Origin: Hamiltosporidium tvaerminnensis
Lineage: Eukaryota; Microsporidia; Dubosqiidae
Assembly: GCA_022605425.2 (NCBI GenBank)
Contig: JAKIMF020000001.1
Coordinates: forward strand, 1,242,501 to 1,306,500
Reading direction: 5' to 3'
DNA length: 64,000 nucleotides
Shown here: positions 25,251 to 38,500 of the stretch, one piece after another
Layout: each line of letters opens with the position of its first letter
Numbering within the stretch: the first letter of the stretch is position 1
Program-made: the position numbers and the translations under genes
Notes under the pieces: model-generated
What the model saw: the letters and a program-made list of their open reading frames with translations, nothing else
The model's database searches: none
What the model was told of the DNA's origin: nothing

Positions 25251-25639
25251 ATCAGTTTCAGAAGCGTGTTCCATTTTGCAACTAAAACAGGCATAATTAC
25301 GATTTTCCATAAAATATTTTCGAGATGAAGATTAAAATATGGTATTAAGAGCTGTAATCTTAATGAGACACTTTCAAATGATGAATTATATAGGAATCAA
25401 TTTAGCATATCATACTGAAACATATGAAACTGTCATAGCAACTATTAAAACTAAAAAATACAAGAAATAAATTCTAAACATAAAATTTAAAACATATTCC
25501 TGATTATTACAAAAGATTCATTGATAAAAAAATGTTTGTAGGATTATACCCGAGAACGGATATAATATCACTTAAAATATATTCATACTAAAAGATTAAC
25601 ATATCCGAATAAAATTTTTGATTTTCAAATGTATAAAAT

Positions 25640-26400
25640 ATTTAATTATTTTCAAAGATAAGCAAGTCCTCAAAACGAATTAGAAGCCACTCACTTCAAG
25701 AAATTCGGGATAAAGAGTATGCAGAGATAAGTGTGAACACCGGAATAAAAACGGATCTCAAGATTTGTTGTAATAGAATCGACATATATATTTTCGACAA
25801 GAGACAGAATAATATAACACTCATTGATGTAGGAATCACACCCCAAGGACTCTCTTCAAATAGTTAAAACAGAGAAGCCTAGGAAATATGACCTGTTAGA
25901 AAATGGGAAGGGTCTTATATATAAATGCAGTGTAGAGATAATTCCTTATTTGATGACCTGGGACGGTATTGTGACAAAATATCATAAGCATATGTTAAAA
26001 GAATCACAAATACCTATAAATTTAGAGACATATATACTATCCATACCACTCGAGAAGAGGGTCGAAACAATTTCTTTTGATCGAAGATGAGGACTTGAGT
26101 CTGGCCCAAATGCTGAAATGGCTTAGAGAGCGCATCATTACGTAGTATTTCGGGAGCTGAGATGCATAAACAACCAACACCGCTTTAAAGCGCGTGAGTT
26201 CGGATGAATATGGTGGTAAATGTTGAAAAAACAAAACATATTGCACTTATTTTTTCAAAGGGAAGAACCGCGTTGAGAAACCGGTGATAAAAATAAAAAA
26301 AGCGTTGGATTTAGGCAAGATGATGAAGTAATCGAAATGGTGGAAGAAATTATTTACAGTACAATAACTTTTTAACAGAGATTTAAATTAAATACTGGCC
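25640..26400 (+). mobile_element. R2-like LINE, 3' fragment (copy F)
   Basis: Very similar to 34240-34950, beginning at AAGCAAGTCCTCAAAACGAATTA. It keeps TATGCAGAGATAAG, GACAAGAGACAGAATAATA and CTCATTGATGTAGGAATCAC. Translated, the endonuclease box is intact up to LIDVGI, with Asp at 25826-25828 where the longer copy at 31150 has Tyr. A stop and indels break the frame near 26090. It is 5' truncated. Confidence 0.7.
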
Positions 26401-27239
26401 TTTCAAACGATTTTAAAAGAGTATATGGCTGAATTTGTGTTTTCTAATTATAAAAATGAAGACTCCTTGCTATTTTGATTCCACGTTTAATTGAATTCAT
26501 TTCACGCAAATAAAAAATAATCATAAATTATGGATAAAAAGGAAATTTATAGTCTGCTGTAAATGTGAAAATTTAAAATTGACACAATTTGTGACCATAA
26601 ATTTTATATTATTGCATCTAGAGGTACTATTTTATTGTCAGTTGGTTTTTGTTTCTGTTTTGAATTTTATATTATGATCGTGGTAAGGAAGAAGCATAAT
26701 AAAATTTTAACAAAAACAAAACTAAGACAGCTTGTTAAATTATTGTTTTTTAATAAATTTCACGACCGTGTTCTATATTAAAGACACAAAGTTTTGATAA
26801 AACTCAAATATTTTCTTCCCGTGAACCTAAACACAGTTATTATATTATACAAATGAAATAAAAATCAAATGATAGAATATAAGAGCTCGAAAAATAGAAA
26901 CTTGATTACAAGCAAAAATAGGTTTATAGAGACGAAAACATGAGAATAAATAGATAAATCATGAGAGTTTGCAAGCTTTTTAACACTTGAAATATTATTG
27001 AATCACTTAAAATGTACAAAGTAAATCTTGTATTTGCCTTTGGTGCCAAAATAAGCCATTATAGTCTTCGTTCTGATTTCAAATCGTTGTATTCATAAAA
27101 ATAGTGCGACGTGAATAACCATATGCACTTTCTTTTTGGCAATAGTGTGTAGCATTGGGGCTAAATTATTCTTCAAGTTTTGATGTGTTATAAATCACAT
27201 TGGCAATATAAGAACCCATTCCTATAATACTGAATTACA
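26401..27239. other. AT-rich spacer, nothing recognised
   Basis: No gene, RNA or repeat that I can support. Confidence 0.45.
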
Positions 27240-27535
27240 ACAGATTTAAATAGACAAATAAAAATATAAAAGACTGGTTAAGAAACTAATGAACTGGCTT
27301 AAAAGGCGGATCATTACCTATCCTGTTTAATCTAAACATTCTGACCTGAAAATAGAGGAACATATGAATATTGAATTGATAAAATAAAACATACAGACTT
27401 CTCGTGGGAGAGGAATATGGCAGCATTAAATGCTTAGAGATGGAAAATCGATAAAATACGTGGACTTCTAATCCTTGGTCTTTAAACCGAGAACTAGAAA
27501 GAGAACTGAAATAAGTAAGTAAGTATTTGTTGATA
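27240..27535 (+). mobile_element. RTE-like LINE fragment (RT motif B and 3' end)
   Basis: 27303-27345 translates as GGSLPILFNLNI followed by LT-stop-K, an eroded version of the RQGCxLSPLLFNLYI box of LINE reverse transcriptases. The segment ends in a tandem AAGTAAGTAAGTA at about 27512-27524, like the short tandem tails of RTE-type elements. Probably internally deleted and 5' truncated. Too short to place in a family with certainty. Confidence 0.4.
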
Positions 27536-29400
27536 TGGTTTCATAATAAACTCTAAAATGCTGATCCAACGTGTAATTATCTATTATTTTTCAATTCTTA
27601 GACTTTTATGGCTGTCATAGCAAAACGCATATTCTTCGAACAGGTTTTATGGGCTTTTCTAGCATTTTAAAAGTTGGCTTATGTATATCTTTTAATTGAA
27701 CATATGTGATGAAATCTTCGCATAGATTTTTTTGTAAATGTAATGCAATTAAAGTTTTTTAATAAATGATTATCATTATGATCTCCGGTTATTATATTCA
27801 TATAATTTTTGACTAGATGCTGATGTACTATAGAGTGGAGGTTTAAAAAGTTTTATTTTTATTATCTTATTATTTTTTTATTTTAAAAAACCTGTGTAAT
27901 AGCTATCATAAGAATATGTTTTCTAAGTTAGAAATACTCATCTGTTTACATATTTATTCTTAGTTTAATATTCTCATAGAAACTATTTATAATATTTATC
28001 ATGTTTTATTTTTAATCTCTTGTGCTAGAACTGTAAAAAATTAAAAAACATTTTTTTGAAAATATCTGATATTTTTATAGTATCTTCAAAATGAGAAAAT
28101 ATAAGTTTAATGTTTTTGAGTTTTGCCTTAATTACCTACTAAGTGATCTTATGTCACGTGCAACATGCTGCAAAATTTTATTTCTCTTTATATTAAGCTG
28201 TATTTTGTCTATGTGGTGTTTGTTTTCTTTTTCAAACATAGTTTTTTTCAATCTCAAAAAATGTTTGATGACATAAGTATTAGAAAAGAGAAATTTTATT
28301 TCAAACTTATAATTGATTTATTATCATCTATAATCAATAACAAAATTATTATATATTTAATCTGATAAATCAAACTAAGTGATTCTAAATATATCCTGAT
28401 CAAATTAAATTTACCGGTTATTAAATTTACTAAAAAGGAGTCATTTATAAAAAAATATATTTCATAATGCATTTTAAGCTTCAAATAAGTTCTTTTAATT
28501 TATTTTTTAAACATTTTTTATTTTAATTCGTTTAAACTGACTATTAAATTGTAAGTTAAAGCTAATTTAAATATAATTTGAATCAAGATTTAAATTTTGC
28601 TTAACATACAAATATTTATGAAGGAAATACTCAATAGATAGTAAATTAAAGATTTTTATAAGGATAAATAGAGAATTGATTGTATAGATATATGAAACAG
28701 ATGTCTAGAAAGTACTTAATTGCATTTTTGGTAAAATTATTAGCAACGCTTAGAAGTAAACATACATTTTGTTTATTTGTATCAAAACATATAATTCGAT
28801 TATATTAGTTGAATTTTAATTCTATATTTTAAAATTTTTATGTGATTTTAGATGTTTGATGAAATAAGATCAGAGTGTTTATTCCTTTAGAGCTCTTAAA
28901 AGAAATCCTTCCTACTAAAATAGAATAAAAATATTAAGTGCTCGTATAAAATTAAATAGAAGTCAAATATTAAATAATTTAAAGAAAACCAAGTTTAAGA
29001 TCTTTGAAATTTTAAAACTCTATAAAATACTAATCTTAAACAAGCATATTTTCATATTATTAGGTTCAATTTAATTCCATTTAAATATAATTTAAAAATT
29101 CCAAATTTAATGTTTAGTTTAGCTTTTTTTGATTATCAATGTTTCAAGAAGAAGATTGAAAATATCAAAAGAACATTAAAAGCCACATCTGAATTGATAA
29201 GTATAATATAAAAAATTTAAGTATTGACTAATATAGGAAATATTTAATCTTAAAAAAAGCTGGATATTCCTGATATTTAATTAAATAAAAGTTTAATTTA
29301 TATTAAAATTATTTAGGAAAGTAAAATTTCTTAGTGAACAAATTGAGATCAAATTTATAATCAATTTGTTTTCACTGCTGATTGTTTCCGAAAAAAAATA
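27536..29400. other. AT-rich spacer upstream of the RhoGAP gene
   Basis: No supported gene. Small frames near 28091-28484 on both strands are hydrophobic runs expected by chance in AT-rich DNA. I see no CCC-type motif directly before the RhoGAP start. Confidence 0.45.
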
Positions 29401-29426
29401 TTTAAACAAAAAAAAATGTAAACAAT

Positions 29427-30560
29427 ATGATAGGAAAAATAAAAATACAAGATGCTCTAAATAATTCAGCATATAGTGACGATTCATTAAACAAGACATT
29501 GCCATTTCAATCGGATGAATTAATTAGATTGTTTAATTCATTAGAAAAAGGTTCAATGATGAACAAAAAATTATTGCCAGTGCATAGGCATTTAAAGAAT
29601 CAGATGATAACCAAGACTGATGTGAGTGATAAATTAGCAGTCATATGTACAAAAATTGATGCTCTCGCAAATTTTAAGATTTTATTCTGTGAATTTGATT
29701 TAAAATATTTTGTTAGATCCAAAAACTCTATCAATAAATGCACTTCCATTGTAAAGATGGAAAATATTAGAGTGATAAATCAAAAAAACGTGCTGAAAAA
29801 ATATTGTAAAACTAGCTTGAGAGCACTTGAGTATAAAGAAACAATTCAATATTTTTATGATAAGTTAGAATATAATCAGCGAAAAAAAATTTCAAGTTAT
29901 TGTAGATTTAAGTTGTTAGAGAAGCCAAAAAAAAGATGTGATTGTTTTTTGGAAATGTTAAAAAATATTTTTTCATTAGGTAAAAATTCTAAGATAGATC
30001 AAAAAATACCGATAAATCCATTTATATATGAAATCGGAGAGCATTTATTGGCTAATGGTGTAGAGACTGAGGGCATATTTAGAATTTCAGGGAAGGCATC
30101 TGCCTATAGAACCGTTCCAAATGTCTTAAAGAACAACAAAAGATACAATTTAAATGACTTTTCAATCCATGATAATGCTTCCATATTTAAAGCCTATATT
30201 CGCGAAATACTTAACGGATTAATTCCAGAATACATTTGTGGCGAACTAATAGCGACAATCAAAGGGTTTCCATCTCACAAATCTTTATATAATCTCGTAT
30301 TTTATTCAAGATTTTGTTTTGACGAAGATGTACGAAAATTGATAATATTTTTAAAGAAAATGTTTATAACTATAGAAAAACATAGCAAATACAATAGAAT
30401 GACTTTCGAGAACCTTGTTAAAATTTTCACGCCTTCGCTTTTTCCTAACTATAAACATTTTGATATTACTACGATAAACACACAAATAGAGTTTATAGAC
30501 TCTTTATTAAGATCAGATTTGCACGAAGTTCCATTAGAAATAATGAATGATATAAAATGA
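29427..30560 (+). CDS. RhoGAP-domain protein
   Basis: A 377-residue protein whose C-terminal half (about residues 195-370) is a RhoGAP domain that would speed GTP hydrolysis by a Rho/Rac/Cdc42-type GTPase and so affect actin and polarity. Visible landmarks are GIFRISG at 216-222 with the arginine finger at Arg219, KAYIREILNGLIP (the K-x-x-LR-x-LP-PL-like box, here with Leu-Pro poorly kept), and NLVKIFTPSLFP (the N-L-x-x-x-F-x-P box). The first ~190 residues are basic, Lys/Asn-rich and have no domain I recognise. There is no signal peptide or membrane segment. The ATG follows AACAAT. It lies alone between AT-rich DNA and a LINE, carries none of the GVN-type repeats found 9 kb away, and has no frame breaks. 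Confidence 0.85.
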   Translation: MIGKIKIQDALNNSAYSDDSLNKTLPFQSDELIRLFNSLEKGSMMNKKLLPVHRHLKNQMITKTDVSDKLAVICTKIDALANFKILFCEFDLKYFVRSKNSINKCTSIVKMENIRVINQKNVLKKYCKTSLRALEYKETIQYFYDKLEYNQRKKISSYCRFKLLEKPKKRCDCFLEMLKNIFSLGKNSKIDQKIPINPFIYEIGEHLLANGVETEGIFRISGKASAYRTVPNVLKNNKRYNLNDFSIHDNASIFKAYIREILNGLIPEYICGELIATIKGFPSHKSLYNLVFYSRFCFDEDVRKLIIFLKKMFITIEKHSKYNRMTFENLVKIFTPSLFPNYKHFDITTINTQIEFIDSLLRSDLHEVPLEIMNDIK

Positions 30561-31149
30561 AATTAATAAACTGACTATGTTTTCTATACTTTTATAATTT
30601 TTATTTTATTATACTAACAGGAATTTTTTAAATTATCAAACTTATCGTTGTTTTTAGCCATAAAATCGGCGTAAAATCTTTTATTTTTTCTAAACATAAA
30701 TATAAAATTTTTCGTTATTTAAATCAAATATAGGGGTAATAATAATCTATATAGGAACTGGATTGGAATAACGAATGAAGTCAATCTTTACTTTTAGCAT
30801 AAAATTAATCTATCCTAACAATTAATCACAAACTATATTTTAAAACGTTTAATATTTCACATCCTTTACTGAATATTTTTTTCACTATATTAAATAGATT
30901 TTATATAAATTATAAGTCAATATGATTGTAAAATAGGAGTATGAAATATAAATAGAATCAATTAATGGACATGTTTTATATCAAAAGAAACTTTTAAACC
31001 AGGTTTAACTCCTAGTTTTTTTATATAAATCTAAATTAATGATGTATAAAGCATAACCATCGTTCCTTCTTTTAAAGTAAGTATTTTTAAAAATGAAAAT
31101 TTATATTTAGAACCAATCTAAATATATTTTCTAAGCCATAATTTTTTCC
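30561..31149. other. AT-rich spacer between RhoGAP and LINE
   Basis: No gene seen. It contains TATA-rich and poly-T stretches following the RhoGAP stop that could serve 3' end formation, without a specific signal I can defend. Confidence 0.4.
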
Positions 31150-34100
31150 ATTAGGTTATTTTATGAAAAAATAATATATAAAATACAGAAAAAAATAATA
31201 TAGGAGAAGAAAAAAAGTTGACCGCGAAAATATAAAAAATGAAGAAATAAAGGCTGTGAACAACTCGGAAATTCGTTTAAAAGAGACAAAAACGTATGAT
31301 AGAGCTGTAATGACTATATCCGAGACACTTCCACCACAACCGACCATCCATAATAACACCTACTCCCCAAATAGCAATACTTTTCGGGTTACTCAGTTCT
31401 GCCTGCTCGATTCAACACTCCCGTCTTCCTGTCCCGATCCTTCTGCGTGTAGACCAGCCAACACAATGGAAAACCTTAATGCACCTGCCATTCCAGAAGG
31501 AAATCGACTGATGCATTGCATTCAATACTTGACTCCGTCACAACCGTAGAGCAGGAATAAGCTAGATCTGCTATTCTAGCAGTGCAAAAGAGGTTTGAGA
31601 GAATGCCTAGAAATAGCTGGTCTGCAATTCTTAGGTACTATAATGGAAAATTTGGTCAGACTGTTGATATCGATGTGTTAAAAAAAATAACACATAATGA
31701 GGCAGAAGGGGAAATAAGGCAAGAAGAGAATGGAGAGCGACGTAGAATCGTCGCTTGTCTCACCGCACCATGTTCCTTAACTGACACTACACTCTATATG
31801 AACCTGAGAAAAAAATTCTTGTGTAAAATCAAGAAACTCTCTGAGAAGGAAATCGGAGATGTAGTAGTCCGAACTAGAAAACTTCCAAATGAATTAGTTG
31901 ATAGTAAAGTTTTGGAACTCATAAATCGGATCACAGGTGAATATGCTAAATTTCATGTGCCTAAGAATGTTAGTGATGCAGCTCGAATCATCCAGGGGGC
32001 CCAGGTATGCTATGACGAGGAAACGCGTAAGGAGAAGCCTAGATCTGCTTGGAAGGAAAACATAGAAAGTAAAATTTCTAAGTTAGTACTTTCCAAAGAT
32101 CTAATCGAGAAGGCTCGTAAACCGGAAAAGCTCTCTACTTCGGAAACGAAAAGTCTCAGAAAAATTATGCGAGAGTTTAATCTAGACTTAAGCAAAGTAA
32201 ATGATCTCTCTGAGGCTTTGGTTAAGAAGAATGAGGCTTAATGTGTACGAGAAAAAAATTACGATGTATGAAAGGCGGAGGAAATTTCGAAAAGAGAATC
32301 GTATGTTTGAGTTATTCTGAGGTCGATTCTATCGAGGGCTATCTGAGCGCGTTGAATCTGAGCATGTGGTTTATCGTGACGAAATTTCAGAATTTTGGTC
32401 TACAATGTGGAACAAAAATGATAAAGTAGTTACATATGATGAGTACTTGATACCTTTCGTGTCAGATACGCAACAGACCACGTTTACTTCACTTGAAGAG
32501 TTTATAGATATTATCAATTGGCTGCCTAACTGGAAAGCCGCTGGAATTGATGGTATTTATAACTTTTACATCAAGAAACTTACGAGCCTTCATAAATATC
32601 TTTACGATATTGTGAAAGCTATATGTTTAGAAGGAACGTTTCAAGCCGATTGGTATTATTGTGGACTTACTTATCTGATACCTAAAGGTACACCAAAGAC
32701 TGGCTCTGATTACAGGCCAATAACCTGTATGTCAAACCTGTATAAACTGACTACAAAATGTGTTACTAAAGTGGTACAGGTTGAGGTGAAAAGACGAGGA
32801 TTACTTTCTGATAATCAGTTGGGGCAGTTAGAGGAGTGCAGGGAGCAAAAAAACAGGCTCTATTGAAGTTGCCATAAATAAAGAGTATGTAAACAATCTT
32901 AAGGCAACAATAAATTGATGTCAAAAAAGCTTATGATTCAATAGATCATGCTTATTTGACCTAATGTATTGAAACCCTTAATTTACCTGATTGGATCCTG
33001 AAATTTTTTAAGGTAATTATATCAAAATGGAAAATTGATATATCAATAGGGCCTGAAAAAATCATGAGCAAGAAGATTGATAGAGGGATTCTGCAAGGAG
33101 TTAGTTTTTCACCATTATTGTTTGTGTTGTGTATGGATCCATTGAGCCGAAAGCTTAATGAAAAATACACAAAAGTGACAGTACAAACAGATGCAGAATC
33201 TCATTCTACCAATCATCTCTTGTTTATTGATGATATTAAGCTCCTTGCTAAATTTGGCCAAACATTAGAAGAAATGACGGAGGAAATTAAAAAGTTTATG
33301 AATAATATAGGATTAGAAATCAACAAAGAGAAGTCAACCACTAATGATCCATGTTGTGAAGATACTGCTACTCTTCTTGAAGGAATAGGTGTTTATAAAT
33401 ACCTTGGAATTATAGCAGATAGCAGAGGAATTCCAACAAGTAAGTCGTTTGAGGAAGTACAGACTAAACTTAGGACACGAGTAGAAAGACTTTGTCGGAC
33501 GAGATTTAATGCAAGAAAAAAATTTTCAAGCCATTAAACAACATGCAATTTCTTTACTAAACTATCATATAGGTGTATTCCGACTAGAACTGGCTGACTT
33601 CTCTAAGTTAGATTATGCGGTACGTGCAGTGTTAGTAAATAACAAAATACATCTACGCCCAGGATGCAAAGAACGTCTATACCTTCCACGTAAAGAACTT
33701 GGAAGAGGTTTACATAGTGTCGAGTTCAAAAGCGAACATATACTTTTGCAACTCTTGGATTGTCTGGAAAAACATAAAGATACATCGACCAGAAGAGCAG
33801 CAATCCTAAAGGTTGAAAATAATAATAAAACCCACCTTTCACTAATTAAAAACTTTTTAAAAATAAAATACGGGTTTGAAGAGGAACTCACAAAGAAGAA
33901 ATTGGAAGAAGCTCAACTAGCTAACCTATATAACGAAATCAAAAACCGAAAACTACATTCAAAGTCATATAGTGCTAGAAATAACGAGCTGGTAATTATA
34001 AATGACTGCTCAAGATGGTTAAAGAAAGGAAGTGTAAGACCACGTGATGAAGCAGTGTTCTGTTATATCCAGGATAGAAATGTATTCTGGGGTGCAGAAG

Positions 34101-34975
34101 GTATGTGTCAACACTGCAACACGTCTAGAAAAACAGTAGACCATTTAGCAACGAGATGTGAAAAAATGCTTGGTCATGACTATACTAGACGACTTAATGA
34201 AGTGGTACGATCTGTACATTTACTCTTCCTGAATAAATATAAGTTTAAGTCTTCGAAACGAATTAGAAGCTACTCAGTTCAAGAAATTCTTGATAACGAA
34301 TATGCAGAGATAAGAGTGGACACCAGAATAAAAACTGATGTCAAGATTCGGTGTAACAGACCAGATATATTTATCTTAGACAAGAGACAGAATATATAAC
34401 ACTCATTTATGTAGGAATCACATCCTAAGACTCTCTTCAAATAGTTGAAACAGAGAAGCTTAGGAAGTATGACCTATTAGCAAATGAGTTAGGTCTTATT
34501 TATAAATGTAGTGTAGAGAAATTCCTTATGTGATGACATGGGATGGTATTGTGACAAAATACCATAAGACGTATGTTAAAAGACTGCAAATACCCATAAA
34601 TGTAGAGGCAAATATACTATCCATACCACTCGAGAAGAGGATCGAAACAATTTCTTTTGATCGACGAAGAGGGCTTGAGTCTGGACCAAATGCCGAACAG
34701 AACCGGGGAAGAGAATCATTAAGTGTTGTTTTAGGAGCTGAGATGCATGAACAATCAACACCCCCGTTAAAGCAAGTAGTCAACGAGAAAGATGATGTTA
34801 AAAGGGAAAATACAAAAAATATTTACCCCGTATTTTGGATGGCATAACCACAGCAAAGGAACCAACAACTAATACAAAGGAAGAGTTGGAGGGGGAGGGG
34901 GAGATAGAAATGGTTGAAATGGTGTAAAGAATTATTTTAAAGAGAAAAACTTGTTAACTCCTAAAATTTTATTTA
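31150..34975 (+). mobile_element. R2-like non-LTR retrotransposon, best-preserved copy (A)
   Basis: About 3.8 kb encoding a single Pol-type polyprotein on the + strand, with higher GC than its flanks. The order is: N-terminal basic region, reverse transcriptase, CCHC zinc finger, restriction-like endonuclease, then an acidic tail ending near 34927 in a G-rich GGAGGGGGAGGGGG tract, then an AT-rich end. No LTRs and no apurinic-type endonuclease are seen. This architecture is that of R2/CRE-group LINEs, which insert by target-primed reverse transcription. At least seven other degraded copies lie in this window. The exact ends and any target-site duplication could not be fixed by eye. Confidence 0.75.
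31256..34850 (+). pseudogene. R2-like LINE polyprotein, frameshifted (RT, CCHC finger, RLE)
   Basis: The coding line runs through several frames: 31256-31549 (97 aa, Pro/Ser-rich, possible N-terminal part), 31582-32241, 32241-32370, 32366-32866, about 32900-33537, 33509-34399 and 34530-34847. RT signs are WKAAGIDGI, PKGTPKTGSDYRPITC, motif A DVKKAYDS (from 32918), motif B GILQGVSFSPLLF, and motif C FIDD at 33223-33234, so catalytic Asp residues remain. The finger is C-x2-C-x8-H-x4-C (Cys at 34105, His at 34142, Cys at 34157). The endonuclease has RPD at 34358-34366, but the acidic residue expected about 14 residues later is Tyr (34408-34410). With at least four frameshifts and a stop at 32955 it cannot make a working protein. 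Confidence 0.75.
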
Positions 34976-35599
34976 ATAAAATATAGAATATAATACACCC
35001 TTTATTAAACATTTTACAACTAAAAATATCTAAAATTAAATTCTTAAATGAAATTTTTATTAGAAATGTAAACTTAATTGCTTGTAAATAAAAACCATTT
35101 ATTTCTAAAATATATATAAAATTATTTTCAGAATTTTAGTCTTCATAAAATGATTTAATTATGTATTTATATTGGTAGTATATTCTCATAGCATTATATT
35201 TCTAGAAATTATTTTGATTTTCAAAAAATATAAAGTTTGTTTCAATAGATATAAATTTATTTTTAACTTAAAGAATTCGATGTGCCAACTGTTAACAAAT
35301 ATTTTATTTCTTATTTGCCTACTTTTTTTCTATTTCTACTTTATAACTCGAAGCCGAAGAATAAAAAATAGAAGTTTCCATTTGTATCTTATAATCTTTA
35401 TTACTTTTAATTAAAAAAATTGATGTATATAGAGTGTAGTTTTCATTCCTCAAAATTAGCAACAATTCTTTTAAACGATTCTACAATTTTACGGAAAAAC
35501 TGAAAATTTTAATTATCTTTGTTCTATTAATATTTCAATGTTGTCAGTTAAATTTAATAAATATTAATAATTATGATTCGTAATAATAGACTTTTACCT
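34976..35599. other. AT-rich spacer, nothing recognised
   Basis: The frame at 35172-35414 is an AT-driven hydrophobic run without support. No other signal seen. Confidence 0.4.
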
Positions 35600-38500
35600 T
35601 TCGGAACAGGGAGACTCGGCAAAATCTACTTTATATATATAAGTGATTCTTGATGGCCGATTTCTCATCGCGAAAGGTGAGTAGCGACTTAGGTTGACAG
35701 AAACCTGACCTACCAAAGATTTGCAGGCTTGGTGGCTTCAGAATGTGTTCCCTTCACCAATTCAAGCATCTATGGGCTTATTCTCTGTAATCCTGGAATT
35801 AAACATAAAAAAAAACAAATACTAACAAAACGGAATAAAACAAAAATAAATGATTGGGGTAAAATAAAACTATAACTTATGGAACATGTAATGTAAGACG
35901 CTTAACTAGAAAAACAAAAAAAGATGTTGATAATAGGCGAAACAAAAGTAAAATATCTCGCATTACTGAAATCAAAAGAAAGAACAGTGTTGTGGAATAA
36001 TCAAAAATTGTTTCTTTAATTTTTATTCTGGTGTCCTAAAAAATTAAAGATTAAAAACCAAAGTTGGATTTCTATTTCACAGATATAAAGTAAATTGCAT
36101 ATGTGTAGAAATTATTATGAAAAAATGATGAGTTTAATCATAAAGAAAAGGGAATCTGATATAACTTCAGGGGTAGTCTATGCAGCGAATGTACACTAAT
36201 TGAGGTAACTGGACAAAAAAAAATTATGAACAAAGCCAAGTCACAGTTATTAAAATGAAAGACAAGTTCAGGATACTATGAGTCCTTAATATGAGTTGGT
36301 TACAAAGTAGGCAATGTAAAAAGAGCGATGGGTATGTTCTGTGAATAATTCAGAATGAATCAGATCTATATTCTTACAATTTTGGATAGAAAATGCCGGG
36401 ATTATCATAAACGCAACACTTCCGCATAAATATGAGCATTAATTTACCAGAGCCTAACTTTCAAGAATCATAATTCTATGATCGATTACATAGTGAGAAA
36501 AGAAGCTTCCTTATAAAATGCAGTGACACTAGTGTAATTAAAGGCTCCTAAATAAGAAGAAACAATCATTTACGGGTTCTAAATAGATTTGTTAAAGCAA
36601 AAACACAGCAAAGAGAATCAATGCAAAAGTAAGAAAAATTTCAAAAATATAAAGACCGCCAAACTGAAAATTACAGAGAAAAAAGCTCCCTCTGGGATCT
36701 AATGAAAAAACAAGTAAAATTCACGAGAAAAAATGCTCAAGTGAAAACCCTGTGGCGACAGAAAATATATTCAAAACAATATTTCTGAATCTAGCTGATA
36801 CAGTATGCCCCAAATCAAAATGCAGTGAATAAAAAGTTTGGATGAAAAAAATAGTAGTCTTAATCTATAAAATCAAAGAAAAAAAGAATAAATGGAAAAA
36901 ATATTTAAGAAACAGATCCAAATAAACTTACCGGAATTACGAAACCAAACAAAAAAAGTTAAAAACCTAGTCAGAGAAGAAAAATTTGAGAAGATTTCGG
37001 GAAGTTTTTAAACGAAAATTTCCTAGAAAATCAAAAACTCTTCTACAAAGTCTTATAAGAATGAGAAACAGCAATAAAAGGCTTAAAATTTGTTCTTAGT
37101 AAAGAAGGAGAACTTTTAAGAGCTGAAAAAACAGGTTATGGAAAGTCAGAGAAATACCTTTTCATATTATTAAATGCTAGAAAATGAATGTAATTTTGAA
37201 GCCAACACCAATAATTAGTATTTAGTCTGAAAATTAAGAAAACCAGAAGGAATAACTAAGACTGGATTTAGAGAAGTTTTAGATTAAAATGAATATTAGA
37301 AAAGCTCAGGTATGGCTTATTCCTCCCGAGTTCTTAAAATATACATTCAAAGCGAGAAAAAGCTTCTTTTAAAGTGATAAAAAATCTAAGAGAAAAGCCA
37401 ATATTCCGAGAGACCGTAAAGCAGCTTTGATAACTCTAATCATAAAAAAGAAAATAGCAGAGACCACCCGAATCACGGAAGGATAACTTTGGCTAAGTGT
37501 TTCGGAAAAAAATACTCAAGGGTACTGAGAGAAAGCCTCAGGGGACAAATAGAACATCTTACTAAAGAGAAGAAATTTGATTTTAAAAAGTCTACTACAC
37601 ACAAGATCATATTTTAACAATACGGCTGCTCAAAAACAAGATTATGGAATATTGTAATAATGTTCATACCTCATTTCCAGATCCAGAGGAAGTATTGGAT
37701 ACTGTGCAGCAGTCTAAGCTTTAGATGGTTTTAGAAAAAGAGGTGTTTAAAATATTTTTATCAAACAAGTACAAAGCACCTATAATATTTTCCAAACTAT
37801 TAGGACGAAGAACTCATTTTCAGAAGAATTTATCAGATCTTCGGATGTAAGGCAAGAGAACATCCTTAACCTTTATTTATTTATCATTTTAATCAACCAT
37901 ATAACTAAGAAAAGCCTAAAACAAAATTTGACAGTTTAATATAGAAACATGTTTTTAGCAGCATTAAAGTTAGCAGTATTAGCATACACCAAAGACTTAT
38001 TCTTTCTTTCAAAGCCAAGAACAAGATTTGCAAGAAAATCTATAAATTTGGAATTTAGAGTTAAGAAACCGAAGATTAAAGGTGAATAACACTAATACGG
38101 ACTTAATGGTGATATCTACGATGTATACAAAACACTTAATGGAGTAAACGAAGTCGTTATAAAATAAATAGAAGATTTAAATACTTTAAATCCACACTAA
38201 GATTGATTGATGCTCTGATAAAGATCTTAAAGTCAAAAAAATACCACCGAAAAACTAAATAGAGCAATCAGTAAAGCATTTTTAGGTAAGAAAAAGCATC
38301 TATTAAAACCAAGATGGTTGTATACTTCTTAATTTATGTTTGTATCTACATATTATTGTCAGTCCTAAGTGCTCTATTGAGAAAGTCAGATTTCGAGCGA
38401 TTAAAATGAAATAAAGATTTTTATTTGAAAAAAAGGAAATAAGACAATCAAACAGTGTTCAAAACACAATTATTATTAGAAAACAGATATGCAAACTGCA

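Noticed and set aside
22250-26400. Repeat-induced point mutation in the LINE copies
   Set aside because: Differences between copies include many indels and all substitution kinds by eye; no clear C-to-T strand bias could be shown without counting.
28091-28484. Small hydrophobic frames upstream of RhoGAP
   Set aside because: Overlapping frames on both strands with Phe/Leu/Ile bias are expected from AT-rich DNA; no motif or promoter.
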